DNA from: Amycolatopsis japonica
Lineage (GTDB): Bacteria; Actinomycetota; Actinomycetes; Mycobacteriales; Pseudonocardiaceae
Direction of reading: 5' to 3'
NCBI RefSeq assembly: GCF_000732925.1
Contig: NZ_CP008953.1
Span: 2,976,001-3,040,000, forward strand
Length of the DNA stretch: 64,000 nucleotides
A program made the position numbers and the translations under genes. Below the pieces are notes generated by a model. That model saw only the letters and a list, made by a program, of their open reading frames with translations, did not search any database and was not told the origin of the DNA. Positions 35,110 to 43,105 of this stretch are shown here, in pieces. The number at the start of each line of letters is the position of its first letter. Within the stretch, counting starts at the first letter, position 1.

Positions 35110-35730
35110 TCACCCGGCGGTTCGCGGTTCTTCGCGCAGGATCCGCCAGCACAGATAGAGGCAAACGCCCGCCGCGGGCGCACCACCCAGCAGGGTGGCG
35201 GCGATGCCGAGCGGGATCACCGTCCCCGCCAGGTACAGCGGCACCAGCGCGGCCGTGGCGATCGCGAACTTCGCGAGGAACACCGCCGTGCACAGGTAGT
35301 ACCGCCGACGCTGCCGTCGATCACGCCGCCAGGTCTGACGTTCGCCGCGTAGCCTGCCCAGCACCAGCCCGATGACCGGCCGTCGCACCAGGATGGACAG
35401 TCCGAACAGCACCCCGCCTCCCGCCTGCCAGAGGATCGTGCTCAGGTAGAAGTCGGCCGCGTGGCCGGAATTCCCGGCCAGCAGTGCGGACACCCCGACC
35501 ACGATCACCCCGATCGCCGGCTGCCAGACCTTACGGTCGGTGAACAACCGCACGACGGCCAGTACGACCACGCCGCCGACCGTGATCAGTGCCGACGTCA
35601 GCACCTGCCCGGTCACCAGGTACGCGACGAGGAACACCACCCGTGACGCGACACCTTCGGCGACCGTGCGCCAGCCGCCCACCGCGCTGAACAACGAGAG
35701 CGACTTCTGGGTCAGCATGTTCAGGCTCAT
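35110..35730 (-). CDS. DUF3159-like integral membrane protein
   Basis: The protein has 206 residues. Several membrane helices (about 5-6) are visible: RVVFLVAYLVTGQVL, ALITVGGVVVLAVVRLF, AIGVIVVGVSALLAG, YLCTAVFLAKFAIATAALVP. The N-terminal LFSAVGGWRTVAEGVASRVVF and the central AGGGVLFGLSILVRRPVIGLVLG are the pattern of the VC0807/DUF3159 family of intracellular-septation-like membrane proteins. Function unknown. Its ATG overlaps the stop of the upstream monooxygenase remnant by 4 nt, so the two were an operon. Confidence 0.72.
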   Translation of the reverse strand: MSLNMLTQKSLSLFSAVGGWRTVAEGVASRVVFLVAYLVTGQVLTSALITVGGVVVLAVVRLFTDRKVWQPAIGVIVVGVSALLAGNSGHAADFYLSTILWQAGGGVLFGLSILVRRPVIGLVLGRLRGERQTWRRDRRQRRRYYLCTAVFLAKFAIATAALVPLYLAGTVIPLGIAATLLGGAPAAGVCLYLCWRILREEPRTAG

Positions 35731-36038
35731 GTGCTCGCCTTCGCGAAACCGTTGCGGCGCATCGTGTCCTCGTAGGCACCGATCGTGTCGAGCAGGCCGA
35801 GCCGTCCACGGCCCGGGGCCGGGTGGATGGCGTCGCCGAGGAGCGTCACCGGACGGGCCGGCCAGACCGGCGGTGGCGGAATCATGCCGCAGCGCAGCGT
35901 GACCGTGAGCTCTCCGTCCACATCGGACAGTTTCAGCGTCTGTTCGCGCGGTCCTCCCGTGGTGGCCTCGACCATCGCGAAATGGGCCGGATCGAGCGTC
36001 AACCCGCCGAGACCGGCGCCGATCACGATCACCTTCAT
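35727..36038 (-). pseudogene. FAD-dependent monooxygenase, large internal deletion
   Basis: This is an open frame of 103 codons. It begins with an FAD dinucleotide-binding motif (MKVIVIGAGLGGLTL) and then jumps to late parts of the family: VTLLGDAIHPAPGRGRLG is the GD motif normally about 280 residues downstream, followed by DTIGAYEDTMRRNGFAKAS. Most of the FAD and substrate domains are missing, with the frame kept, so an in-frame deletion of about 250 codons is inferred. The product could not bind FAD normally. The start/stop overlap with the DUF3159 gene and the divergent TetR are intact, so the loss may be recent. Confidence 0.75.
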
Positions 36039-36052
36039 GGCGTCACCCCATT

Positions 36053-36104
36053 CTTCACCGGCTGATGAAGAACACGGTACCGAAAACTTCACCGAGTGGT
36101 GAAG
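36053..36104. promoter_or_regulatory. Two TetR operators upstream of the monooxygenase remnant
   Basis: CTTCACC-N4-GATGAAG (36053-36070) and CTTCACC-N4-GGTGAAG (36087-36104) have the same 7-4-7 architecture. Their starts are 34 bp apart in the gap between the flavoprotein remnant and tetR. The second is a perfect dyad. They are the likely binding sites of the adjacent TetR. Confidence 0.75.
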
Positions 36105-36130
36105 AAAGCGGTGTTAGGCTTCGGCTCGTC

Positions 36131-36739
36131 ATGACGGAACACGAGAACAACCGCCGCTCCGGGCGCTGGCGGTCCGGCGCGGAGAGCAAGCAGCGGATCC
36201 TGCGCGTCGCTCGTGAGCTGTTCCACGAGCACGGCTACGGCGGCACGACCGTGCGCATGATCGCCGCCGCCGCCGAGGTCGACCCGGCGATGGTCTTTTA
36301 CTTCTTCGACACCAAACAAGGCCTGTTCAGCGCCGCGATCGAGATCTCCGGCGATGTCCCGCCCGCCGTCGAGGCCCTTTTCGACGGCGGCCTCGACACC
36401 ATCGGCGAGCGCCTCGTCCGGACGCTCGTGGAGAACCTCGACAAATCCGACCGCACGCCGCTGATGATGCTGACGCGGTCGGCTCCCACCGACTCCCGGT
36501 CCGAAGCGCTGCTGCGCGAGTTCATCGACCGGGAGATCACCGGCAGGCTCGCCGCGCTGCTCGACACGCCGGACGCCGCGCTGCGCGCGGGCATGGTCAA
36601 CGTGCAGATCCTGGGGCTCGCGGTCGCCCGGTACATCATGCGCATCGAGCCGATCGCGTCGTCGTCCGTCGACGAGCTGGTCGCCACGTTCGGCCCGCTC
36701 GTGCAGCACTGCCTGACGGGGCCCGCGACACGCGCGTGA
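36131..36739 (+). CDS. TetR family transcriptional regulator
   Basis: This 202-residue protein has its helix-turn-helix at about 18-65 (KQRILRVARELFHEHGYGGT, VRMIAAAAEVDPAMVFYFFD). The C-terminal ligand domain has LMMLTRSAPTDSRSEALLRE, typical of the TetR_C_17-like group. ATG 36131 starts the conserved part; TAGGCT about 11 bases upstream could be a -10 box of a leaderless message. It probably represses itself and the divergent monooxygenase/DUF3159 unit through the CTTCACC dyads. Confidence 0.88.
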   Translation: MTEHENNRRSGRWRSGAESKQRILRVARELFHEHGYGGTTVRMIAAAAEVDPAMVFYFFDTKQGLFSAAIEISGDVPPAVEALFDGGLDTIGERLVRTLVENLDKSDRTPLMMLTRSAPTDSRSEALLREFIDREITGRLAALLDTPDAALRAGMVNVQILGLAVARYIMRIEPIASSSVDELVATFGPLVQHCLTGPATRA

Positions 36740-36751
36740 TCACCCTTGTAT

Positions 36752-36766
36752 CTCCCCCGAGGGGAG
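36752..36766. promoter_or_regulatory. MerR-type operator in the merR promoter
   Basis: CTCCCC-CGA-GGGGAG (36752-36766) is a perfect 6-3-6 dyad. It lies in a longer imperfect dyad from ACCCTTG (36743) to GAGGGT (36776). It starts 31 bp before the MerR ATG, as expected for an autoregulatory MerR promoter. Confidence 0.65.
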
Positions 36767-36782
36767 GTGCGAGGGTAGGCGA

Positions 36783-37496
36783 ATGGACGACCCCCGGTAC
36801 TCGATCGGCGAGCTGTCCCGGCGGACCGGGCTGACCGTCAAGACCATCCGCTTCTACTCCGACCGAGGCATCTTGGCCCCGTCGGGCCGCACCGCGTCCG
36901 GGCACCGCCGCTACGGCGTCGACGCACTCGCGCGCCTGGAGCTCGTGCGCACGTTGCGTGAGCTGGGACTCGACCTGGCCACGATCCGGAAGGTCGTCGA
37001 AAGCGAAGCCACCCTTCCCGATGTCGCCGAGGCGCACTTGCGGGCGCTGGAAGCGCAGATCCACGTGCTGCGTCTCCGTCATGCGGTGCTGAAAGCCGTG
37101 ACCCGGCGCGGAACCACTCCCGAGGAGATCACTCTCATGCACGATCTTGCCAAGCTGACCGAGGAAGAGCGCCGCCGTCTGATCGACGACTTCCTCGACG
37201 CCGTCTTCGGCGGTCTCGAGCATCCCGGGTTCGCCGGGATCGCCCGCTCGATGACGCCCGAACTACCCGAAAGTCCCGCGGTCGAACAGGTCGACGCCTG
37301 GGTGGAACTCGCCGGGCTGGCCAGGGATCCGGATTTCCGGGCCCTCATGCGACGCCTCGCCGAAGGGTACGACGCGGCCCCGCGGCGAGATCTGCCCTGG
37401 CTGGACATCGCCGACGATCCCCGGCGGGAGCGGTATCTCGAGCTGCTCGCCGTGATCAACGGGTGGGCGGCTCCGGATCACCGCCGCGTTCCCTGA
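36783..37496 (+). CDS. MerR family transcriptional regulator
   Basis: This 237-residue protein has an N-terminal MerR winged helix (YSIGELSRRTGLTVKTIRFY, SDRGILAPSGRTASGHRRYG) and dimerisation helix (to about 110). A helical C-terminal domain of about 120 residues follows, with LTEEERRRLIDDFLDAVFGG and LDIADDPRRERYLELLAVIN. There is no cysteine cluster for metal sensing, so it probably binds an organic ligand. The 3' end overlaps the convergent MarR gene by 19 nt. The target may be itself only, since no divergent gene adjoins its promoter. Confidence 0.88.
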   Translation: MDDPRYSIGELSRRTGLTVKTIRFYSDRGILAPSGRTASGHRRYGVDALARLELVRTLRELGLDLATIRKVVESEATLPDVAEAHLRALEAQIHVLRLRHAVLKAVTRRGTTPEEITLMHDLAKLTEEERRRLIDDFLDAVFGGLEHPGFAGIARSMTPELPESPAVEQVDAWVELAGLARDPDFRALMRRLAEGYDAAPRRDLPWLDIADDPRRERYLELLAVINGWAAPDHRRVP

Positions 37497-37921
37497 TCGG
37501 GGGAGAGGATCTCGGCAAGCCGAAGGGTGTCTTCGAGGTAGCGCTCGTACGGGAAGCCCGCCGCGATGAGCCCGGCGCGGAACTCGTCGTAGAGCGGTTT
37601 TCCGGCGGCGTGGAAGGCTTTCCGGCCGACCTCGGTGAGGCGGACGAGCCGTCGGCGCGCGTGTTCGGGGTCGACGGCGATCTGTACCAGGCCGTCCGCC
37701 TCGAGTGGTCGTAGCGCCCGGCTGATCGCCGGGTCGGACACCGAAAGCGCCTGCGCGAGCCGATGCTGCGTCGCCGGCTCGATCTCCTCGAGCGTGCCCA
37801 AAAGCCGTATCTGGCTGTAGGTCAAACCGTCGGTGTCTTCGGTGCGCCGCCGGGCGTTCTCGCCCAGCAGCATGACCACGCGGTGCAACAGGTCTGCGAG
37901 TCCGTCATCCACGAGGATCAC
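37478..37921 (-). CDS. MarR family transcriptional regulator
   Basis: This 147-residue protein has the MarR winged helix with TYSQIRLLGTLEEIEPATQH, RLAQALSVSDPAISRALRPL and the wing DPEHARRRLVRLTEVGRKAF. The GTG start at 37921 is preceded, on its own strand, by a near-perfect palindrome at 37940-37953 that is shared with the divergent membrane gene. It probably represses both. The ligand is unknown. Confidence 0.88.
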   Translation of the reverse strand: MILVDDGLADLLHRVVMLLGENARRRTEDTDGLTYSQIRLLGTLEEIEPATQHRLAQALSVSDPAISRALRPLEADGLVQIAVDPEHARRRLVRLTEVGRKAFHAAGKPLYDEFRAGLIAAGFPYERYLEDTLRLAEILSPDQGTRR

Positions 37922-37939
37922 TATACCTGATTGTTGACG

Positions 37940-37953
37940 AGTTAATATTAACT
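37940..37953. promoter_or_regulatory. MarR operator
   Basis: AGTTAATATTAACT is a perfect 14-bp palindrome of A/T-rich sequence in a 48-bp divergent gap inside a GC-rich genome. TTGTTGAC lies immediately to the left and may supply a -35-like element for the rightward gene. Confidence 0.75.
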
Positions 37954-37969
37954 AGGTAAGACTGAAGGC

Positions 37970-38476
37970 ATGGACAACTTCTCTTACCTCGCCCAATCCG
38001 CCTTCCCGCTGGTCTGGATGCTGGTGCCGGCCATCGGGGCCTTCCTGCGGGCTCGTCACGCCCCGACGACCCGGGAACGGCTGGAGATCTGGCAGCGCTG
38101 GTGGGCGATCGGCGCCTTGGGCTTCGGCAGCCTGTGGATGACGGTCGCGTTCCTCGCGTTCCCGGAGGTCATGGCCACCGCCATCGGCTTCGAGCGGACG
38201 CCCTTCCTGTTCGAGATCGCCTTCGCGAACCTCGGACTGGCCGTCATGGGATTCCGCGCCGCCTCGGCGTCCGCGCGCGAACGCGTCACCATCGGGCTCG
38301 GCGCCGGGATGTTCCTCTGGGGAGCCCTGGTCGGCCACGTCTACCAGTGGTTCGTCAACGGCGTCCACAGCCCCGGCAACACCGGTGGCGTCCTCGCCAA
38401 CGACCTGCTCATCCCCGCCGTCATGATCATCCTGGCCGTGTGGTCCAGGAAGCTCCGCCCGGCGACCGTCGCCTGA
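37970..38476 (+). CDS. DUF6790-like small membrane protein
   Basis: This 168-residue protein has four predicted membrane helices: SAFPLVWMLVPAIGAFL, GALGFGSLWMTVAFLAF, FEIAFANLGLAVMGFRA with VTIGLGAGMFLWGALVGHVY, and LLIPAVMIILAVWSR. The order and the GHVYQWFVNGVHSPGNTG loop match the DUF6790 group of uncharacterised actinobacterial membrane proteins. Function unknown. It is the first gene to the right of the MarR operator. The TMEM175-like gene starts 22 bp after its stop, so the two are probably an operon under MarR control. Confidence 0.65.
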   Translation: MDNFSYLAQSAFPLVWMLVPAIGAFLRARHAPTTRERLEIWQRWWAIGALGFGSLWMTVAFLAFPEVMATAIGFERTPFLFEIAFANLGLAVMGFRAASASARERVTIGLGAGMFLWGALVGHVYQWFVNGVHSPGNTGGVLANDLLIPAVMIILAVWSRKLRPATVA

Positions 38477-38498
38477 CCCAGAGGGAGATTTCCGCATC

Positions 38499-39101
38499 AT
38501 GGCGACTCAGGCCCCTCCCGAGCGGCTCACCATGTTCATCGACGCGGTGATCGCGATCGCGCTCACCTTGCTGGCGCTGGAACTTCCCGTCCCCACCGGC
38601 GACACCACCGAGGCGATGCTGAGTTCGGTCGCGGACCACGGCAAGGAGTATCTGGCGTGCGGCGTCAGCTTCGTGGTGATCGCCGCCCATTGGCGGGCCC
38701 ACCACGAGATCTTCGGCCATGTCCGCTCGCTGAACAGCCGTCTGATCAGCCTCACCCTGGCCTGGCTGTTCATGCAGGTGCTGACGCCGTTCGCGACGCG
38801 GGTGATCACCGCGGACGGTGCCTTCCCACCCCGGTTCAGCCTGTACGCGATCGTGCAGGTGCTGGCGTCCGCGTCGTTCGCGCTGATCATCCGGGAGATC
38901 CGGCGCGAACACCTTTACCGCCCGGACACGCCGCCGTGGGCGTTCAGCCAGAACCTGGTGCGCAGTGTGTGCCTGGCGGCGGTGTTCGGGGTTTCGATTC
39001 CTGTTTCGTTTGTTACTTCGGGTACTTGGGCTTACTTGTGCTGGGTGGCGGCGCCGCTTGTGCTGGCGGTGGCCGGGCGGGTTCAGGGGCGAGCGCGGTG
39101 A
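38499..39101 (+). CDS. TMEM175-like (DUF1211) potassium-channel family protein
   Basis: This 200-residue protein has six helices. The first carries RLTMFIDAVIAIALTLLALE, the place of the family signature R-x3-FSD-x3-AI-x3-T; here FSD reads FID. Bacterial TMEM175 proteins are tetrameric K+ channels whose selectivity filter lies in helix 1. The GAHW-like AAHWRAHHEIFGHVRSLNSR loop between helices 3 and 4 is also typical. The Ser-to-Ile change could alter the helix-1 hydrogen-bond network. It is co-transcribed with the DUF6790 gene. Confidence 0.8.
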   Translation: MATQAPPERLTMFIDAVIAIALTLLALELPVPTGDTTEAMLSSVADHGKEYLACGVSFVVIAAHWRAHHEIFGHVRSLNSRLISLTLAWLFMQVLTPFATRVITADGAFPPRFSLYAIVQVLASASFALIIREIRREHLYRPDTPPWAFSQNLVRSVCLAAVFGVSIPVSFVTSGTWAYLCWVAAPLVLAVAGRVQGRAR

Positions 39102-39121
39102 GGTCGGGTAGGCATGGTGGC

Positions 39122-39610
39122 ATGACCGACCGTGTTCCGTGGCAGGCCGACGCTTATCTCGATCTCGCCCGCCGAGCCTGTTTCGTCTGCGAACTTCTCG
39201 ACGGCAACCCCGACTATCCGCATCACATCGCCTACCGCGATGCCGACGCGGTGGTCTTCGCCAGTCGTTTCCCGTCCGTGCTCGGGCACTTTCTGATCGC
39301 GCCGATCAAGCATCGAGAGCACGCCATCGGCGACTTCACCGCCGACGAGTACTTGGCCATCCAGCGTGTTGTGCACCTTGCGGGCAGCGCATTGAGCGGC
39401 TTGCTGACTGTCGAACGGCTCTACGTTTTGTCCTTGGGCAGCCAACAGGCCAACCGGCACGTCCACTGGCACCTCGCGCCCTTGCCGCCCGGCGTTCCGT
39501 ACGAACAGCAGCAGACCGCGGTGTTCGATCCTGCGCGTGGCTACTTGGACGTCCCCGATGACGAACTGGCGGATCTTGCGCGCAGGCTCGGCGAACGCAT
39601 GACCGACTGA
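39122..39610 (+). CDS. HIT family protein
   Basis: This 162-residue HIT-fold nucleotide hydrolase or transferase has the histidine triad in ANRHVHWHLAPLP (H-x-H-x-H-x-x), with CFVCELLDGNP near the N-terminus as a possible metal-binding CxxC. The HIT family hydrolyses dinucleoside polyphosphates or adenylated small molecules; which one is not visible. ATG 39122 lies 21 bp after the TMEM175 stop, but the product is cytosolic and probably unrelated to it. Confidence 0.88.
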   Translation: MTDRVPWQADAYLDLARRACFVCELLDGNPDYPHHIAYRDADAVVFASRFPSVLGHFLIAPIKHREHAIGDFTADEYLAIQRVVHLAGSALSGLLTVERLYVLSLGSQQANRHVHWHLAPLPPGVPYEQQQTAVFDPARGYLDVPDDELADLARRLGERMTD

Positions 39611-39623
39611 GTGCTCGCCGGGC

Positions 39624-39676
39624 CGGGACTGTGTGGATTTTGGGGCGTTAGATGACCAGAAATCCACACAGTCCCG
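39624..39676. terminator. 17-bp palindrome between convergent HIT and udh genes
   Basis: Arms 39624-39640 (CGGGACTGTGTGGATTT) and 39660-39676 are perfectly complementary with a 19-nt loop. It is located between convergent genes and has no U-tract. The sequence differs from the GGAAAGG family. Confidence 0.6.
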
Positions 39677-39724
39677 TCGAAGCGGCGTCACCCTGACAGC
39701 TCCGCGTTACCGGCTGCCGAAATC

Positions 39725-40549
39725 TCAGAGCGGGTTGTGCGCCCCCAGCGGCGCGGTGCAGAACGGCCCGCCGACGTACTCCGCAGCCACCCCGGTCGGC
39801 GCGGGCAGGTCCGCCAACTGATCGGCGTAGGTCTCCGCGTTGTCGAGCGATTTGTAGCCCAGTTCCTCGGCTTCGGCGAGCGAGTAGATCCGGCGCGTGT
39901 TGTCGGAGACGCCCCAGATCAGCCGGTAGCCGGGGGAGGGGTAGCTCAGGCAGGCCTCGAACAGCCGGGCGCCGTCGTCGGGGGAGAGCCACGTCGTGAG
40001 TCCGCGCGGGCCGAGGACGAGCGGGCTTTCGAAGCAGGAGCCGATCCGGATGACGATCACGTCCATGCCGAACCGCGAGTGGTACAGGCTGCCGAGCGCT
40101 TCGATGGCCGCCTTGCTGACGCCGTAGTAGGTGTCGGGGCGGGGCGTCGAGTCGGCGGGGAGGCCGTCGGCGCCCGCCTCGTCGTTGCGGCGGAAACCGA
40201 CGGAATGGTTGCTGGAAGCCAAGATCACGCGCGGCACACCGGCGGCACGCGCGGCTTCGAGGACGGTGTGGGTGCCGTTGATGTTCACGTCGAGCGTGGC
40301 TTCCCACGAGCTCTCTCGGCTGTGCCCGCCGAGGTGGATCACGGCGTCGACGCCGGCGCAGGCCTTCGCCATCGCTTCCGGGTCGGTCACCGAAGCGGTG
40401 ATCAGCTCGACGTCCTCGCCGCCCGAAGCTTCGGGCTGCGCGGCCAGGTCGAGCAGGCGCAGCACCCGTCCGGAACGGCGCAGCCGCGGCCGCATCAGGG
40501 TGCCGACGATACCCGCCGAGCCGGTGATCAGGACGCGCTGGTCTGCCAT
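39725..40549 (-). CDS. udh: Uronate dehydrogenase (NAD-dependent)
   Basis: This 274-residue short-chain dehydrogenase/epimerase-fold protein is called uronate dehydrogenase from context and motifs. It has ITGSAGIVGTLMRPRLRRSG at the N-terminus, catalytic Ser in ASSNHSVGF and Tyr142-x3-Lys146 in TYYGVSKAAIE. Uronate dehydrogenase oxidises D-glucuronate or D-galacturonate to the aldarolactone with NAD+. The neighbouring genes for glucarate dehydratase, KDG dehydratase and 2-oxoglutarate-semialdehyde dehydrogenase complete the oxidative route, which supports this over a generic epimerase. It lies 37 bp downstream of iclR on the same strand. Confidence 0.85.
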   Translation of the reverse strand: MADQRVLITGSAGIVGTLMRPRLRRSGRVLRLLDLAAQPEASGGEDVELITASVTDPEAMAKACAGVDAVIHLGGHSRESSWEATLDVNINGTHTVLEAARAAGVPRVILASSNHSVGFRRNDEAGADGLPADSTPRPDTYYGVSKAAIEALGSLYHSRFGMDVIVIRIGSCFESPLVLGPRGLTTWLSPDDGARLFEACLSYPSPGYRLIWGVSDNTRRIYSLAEAEELGYKSLDNAETYADQLADLPAPTGVAAEYVGGPFCTAPLGAHNPL

Positions 40550-40586
40550 GGGAACCCCTTGTCAGTGAAGGAAAGGACGAATCAGG

Positions 40587-41393
40587 TCAGCGGATGCCGG
40601 CGCGGCGCAGTTGCTGGCCGAGTTCCGCGGTGATTTCGGCGAGGAGTTCGCCGACGCGCTGGGCGTCGGCGTCGGTGACTTCGGTGACCGGCATGGAGCA
40701 ACTGATCGCGTCGGTGCCGGGGATGCGGTACGGGATGACGGCCGCGACGCAGCGGACGCCGAGGCTGCCTTCCTCGATTTCCGAGGCATAGCCGCGTTCG
40801 CGGGTCTTCGCGCATTCGGCGTGCAGCGCGTCCGCCGTGGTGATGGTGTTCGGCGTGAGCGCCGACAGCTCTCCGGTCAGGAGGCCGTCGATCTCGTCGT
40901 GCGTCAGTTCGGCCAGCAACGCCTTCCCCAGCGCGGTCGCGTGGGTGGGCAGCGTGCGGCCGACACGGGACACGAGATGCGTCGAGTGCCGGGACTCGCG
41001 CGTCTCCAGATACACGACGTCGGTGCCCTCGCGGCGCGCGAAATGCGCCGTGTAGCCGGTCTTCTCCCGGATCCGCTCCAGCGCTTCGGTCGCGTACGGG
41101 ACGACCGGGTCGCGGTCCAGATAAGCCGTGCCGCAGATCAGCGCGCGGACGCCGAGGCGGTAGCGGGCGGTGTTGGTGTCCACTTCCAGCCAGCCGGCTT
41201 CGAGCAGGGTGCGGAGCAGGCCGTGCAGGCTCGACCTGGGGAAGCCGGTCCGCGCGTGGAGATCGGACAGCGAAAGCCACACGTCGTTCGCGGCGAAGGT
41301 CTCGATGAGGTCGATCGCCCGCCTGGCCGACTTCACTCCGGCGGGTTCAGGCGCGCCGTTCGCCACCGTGACAGCGGCTTCCTGCTGCGGCAT
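40587..41393 (-). CDS. IclR family regulator of the uronate cluster
   Basis: This 268-residue protein has an N-terminal winged helix (VKSARRAIDLIETFAANDVW, LSDLHARTGFPRSSLHGLLR) and the IclR effector domain (about 95-265) with VGRTLPTHATALGKALLAEL and GSLGVRCVAAVIP. The ATG at 41391-41393 has a strong GGAGGAG site 7 nt upstream, which decides the start over two upstream candidates. It is co-directional with udh and divergent from the transporter operon, with two 16-bp dyads between. It probably senses a pathway intermediate such as glucarate or a keto-deoxy acid and controls both arms. Confidence 0.9.
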   Translation of the reverse strand: MPQQEAAVTVANGAPEPAGVKSARRAIDLIETFAANDVWLSLSDLHARTGFPRSSLHGLLRTLLEAGWLEVDTNTARYRLGVRALICGTAYLDRDPVVPYATEALERIREKTGYTAHFARREGTDVVYLETRESRHSTHLVSRVGRTLPTHATALGKALLAELTHDEIDGLLTGELSALTPNTITTADALHAECAKTRERGYASEIEEGSLGVRCVAAVIPYRIPGTDAISCSMPVTEVTDADAQRVGELLAEITAELGQQLRRAGIR

Positions 41394-41453
41394 CCGCGCT
41401 CCTCCATCCGGCCGTTGACTTGTGACTCCGGCCATATTAGCGTCCCGAACAGC

Positions 41454-41506
41454 GTTCTTATGGATGAACATAATCACTATAACAGACTCCGTTCATGGAT
41501 GTGAAC
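41454..41506. promoter_or_regulatory. Two IclR-type operators
   Basis: GTTCTTATGGATGAAC (41454-41469) and GTTCATGGATGTGAAC (41491-41506) are 16-bp dyads with GTTC/GAAC ends and share the GTTC-N8-GAAC layout, 37 bp start to start. They lie in the divergent gap between iclR and the symporter, 40-94 bp upstream of the symporter GTG. Confidence 0.75.
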
Positions 41507-41547
41507 AGGTCGGGCTGGGCCTTCGTGAACGCGGAAAGGAGTCAGCG

Positions 41548-43059
41548 GTGCATTTACTGGACTGGATCATGGTGTCCGCGTACTTCGTCCTGATGGTGGT
41601 GATCGGCTTGTGGTCGCACAGCCGCGTCAACACGGTCAGTGACTTCTTCACGGCCGGCGGCAAGATGCCATGGTGGCTGGCCGGCATCTCCCACCACATG
41701 TCCGGCTACAGCGCCGTGCTGTTCGTCGCGTACGCGGGCGTCGCGTACACGGACGGCATCACCGTCTACTTCTGGGGAATGGCCAGTATCGGTATCGGTG
41801 TCGGCATCGGCAGCTGGCTGTTCGCCTCGCGGTGGAACCGCCTGCGGTCGAAGCTCGGTGTCGCGTCGCCGCTCGAGTACCTGGCGAAGCGCTTCAACGT
41901 GCCCACTCAGCAGGCACTCGCCTGGAGCGGCAGCCTCCTGAAGATCTTCGACATCGCGGCCAAGTGGTTCGCGGTCGCGACGATCCTCAACGTCTTCGCG
42001 GGCGTGCCCTACACCTGGGGCATCATCATCACCGGTTCGATCACGCTGATCTACTGCACCGTCGGCGGGCTCTGGGCCGACGCGCTCACCGACTTCGGCC
42101 AGTTCGTCATCCAGGCCATCGCGGCGATCGTGATGCTGTGGGTCGTGCTGGACAAGCTCGGCGGCGTTTCCGGGCTGTGGACCGTGTGGGGGGACCTCCC
42201 GCCCGCCCACCTGAACCCGACCACTTCGAAGTTCACCACCATCGTGTTGCTCGTCTACGTGCTGGTGAAGACGCTGGAGTACAACGGCGGTATGTGGAAC
42301 CTGGCGCAGCGCTACATGGCCGCGCCGAACACCTACGAGGCCCGTCGCGGCGCGCGGCTCTCCTCGATCCTGTACCTGGTGTGGCCGCTGGTGATGATGT
42401 TCCCGATGTTCGCCGCCCCGCTGCTGATCCCGAACATCTCGAACCCCAACAACGCCTACGCGATCATGACCACGACGTTCCTCCCGCCGGGTCTGGTCGG
42501 GCTGGTGCTGGCCGGGATCTTCTCGCACACCATGGCGATGGTCTCCTCGGACGCCAACGCGATCTCCGCGGTCATCACCCGCGACATGATGCCGGTGCTG
42601 TGGAAGAAGGCCCGCAACTTCACCGAATCACAGGGGCTGCTCGCCGCGCGGATCTCGACGGTGATCTTCGTCGTGCTCACCATGGCGGTGGCCACGCAGG
42701 CCGAGAAACTCGGTGGTGTGCTCGGTATCGTGGTGCTGTGGGTCGCCGCCCTGATGGGCCCGATCTCGGTGCCGCTGCTGCTCGGCATGCTCCCCGCGTT
42801 CCGCCGCTCCGGCTCCCGCGCGGCCCTGATCTCGTGGGCGGGCGGTCTCATCGCCTACGCGATCGCTTACTACGGCTACAACGCCACCCTCGCGGTCACC
42901 GTGTCCACCCCGATCCTGGTCTCGCTGGCGCTGTTCATCGGGCTCGGCTACCTCATGCCCGAGCGCAAGGCCTCCACCGACGAGATCATCGACACGATCG
43001 ACCGCGACGACGACGTCCTACCCCGCAAGTCGCAGGACGGCACCACCGTGCCCGCCTGA
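41548..43059 (+). CDS. Sodium:solute symporter (SSS family), probable uronate/aldarate uptake
   Basis: This 503-residue SSS-family (LeuT-fold) transporter has about 13 helices: HLLDWIMVSAYFVLMVVIGL, DFFTAGGKMPWWLAGISHHM (the conserved GG-x3-P-W loop), GISHHMSGYSAVLFVAYAG, SLLKIFDIAAKWFAVATI, and a late SHTMAMVSSDANAISAVITR (Na+-site Ser residues). The GTG start has GGAAAGGAG seven bases upstream. It heads the operon symporter-kdgD-gudD-unknown-KGSADH, so its substrate is probably a uronate or aldarate. That is inferred from neighbours, not from the sequence. Confidence 0.87.
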   Translation: MHLLDWIMVSAYFVLMVVIGLWSHSRVNTVSDFFTAGGKMPWWLAGISHHMSGYSAVLFVAYAGVAYTDGITVYFWGMASIGIGVGIGSWLFASRWNRLRSKLGVASPLEYLAKRFNVPTQQALAWSGSLLKIFDIAAKWFAVATILNVFAGVPYTWGIIITGSITLIYCTVGGLWADALTDFGQFVIQAIAAIVMLWVVLDKLGGVSGLWTVWGDLPPAHLNPTTSKFTTIVLLVYVLVKTLEYNGGMWNLAQRYMAAPNTYEARRGARLSSILYLVWPLVMMFPMFAAPLLIPNISNPNNAYAIMTTTFLPPGLVGLVLAGIFSHTMAMVSSDANAISAVITRDMMPVLWKKARNFTESQGLLAARISTVIFVVLTMAVATQAEKLGGVLGIVVLWVAALMGPISVPLLLGMLPAFRRSGSRAALISWAGGLIAYAIAYYGYNATLAVTVSTPILVSLALFIGLGYLMPERKASTDEIIDTIDRDDDVLPRKSQDGTTVPA

Positions 43060-43105
43060 CCGGGCCCGTACCCGGGACCATCCACAAAGAACGAAAGAGA
43101 AATCC

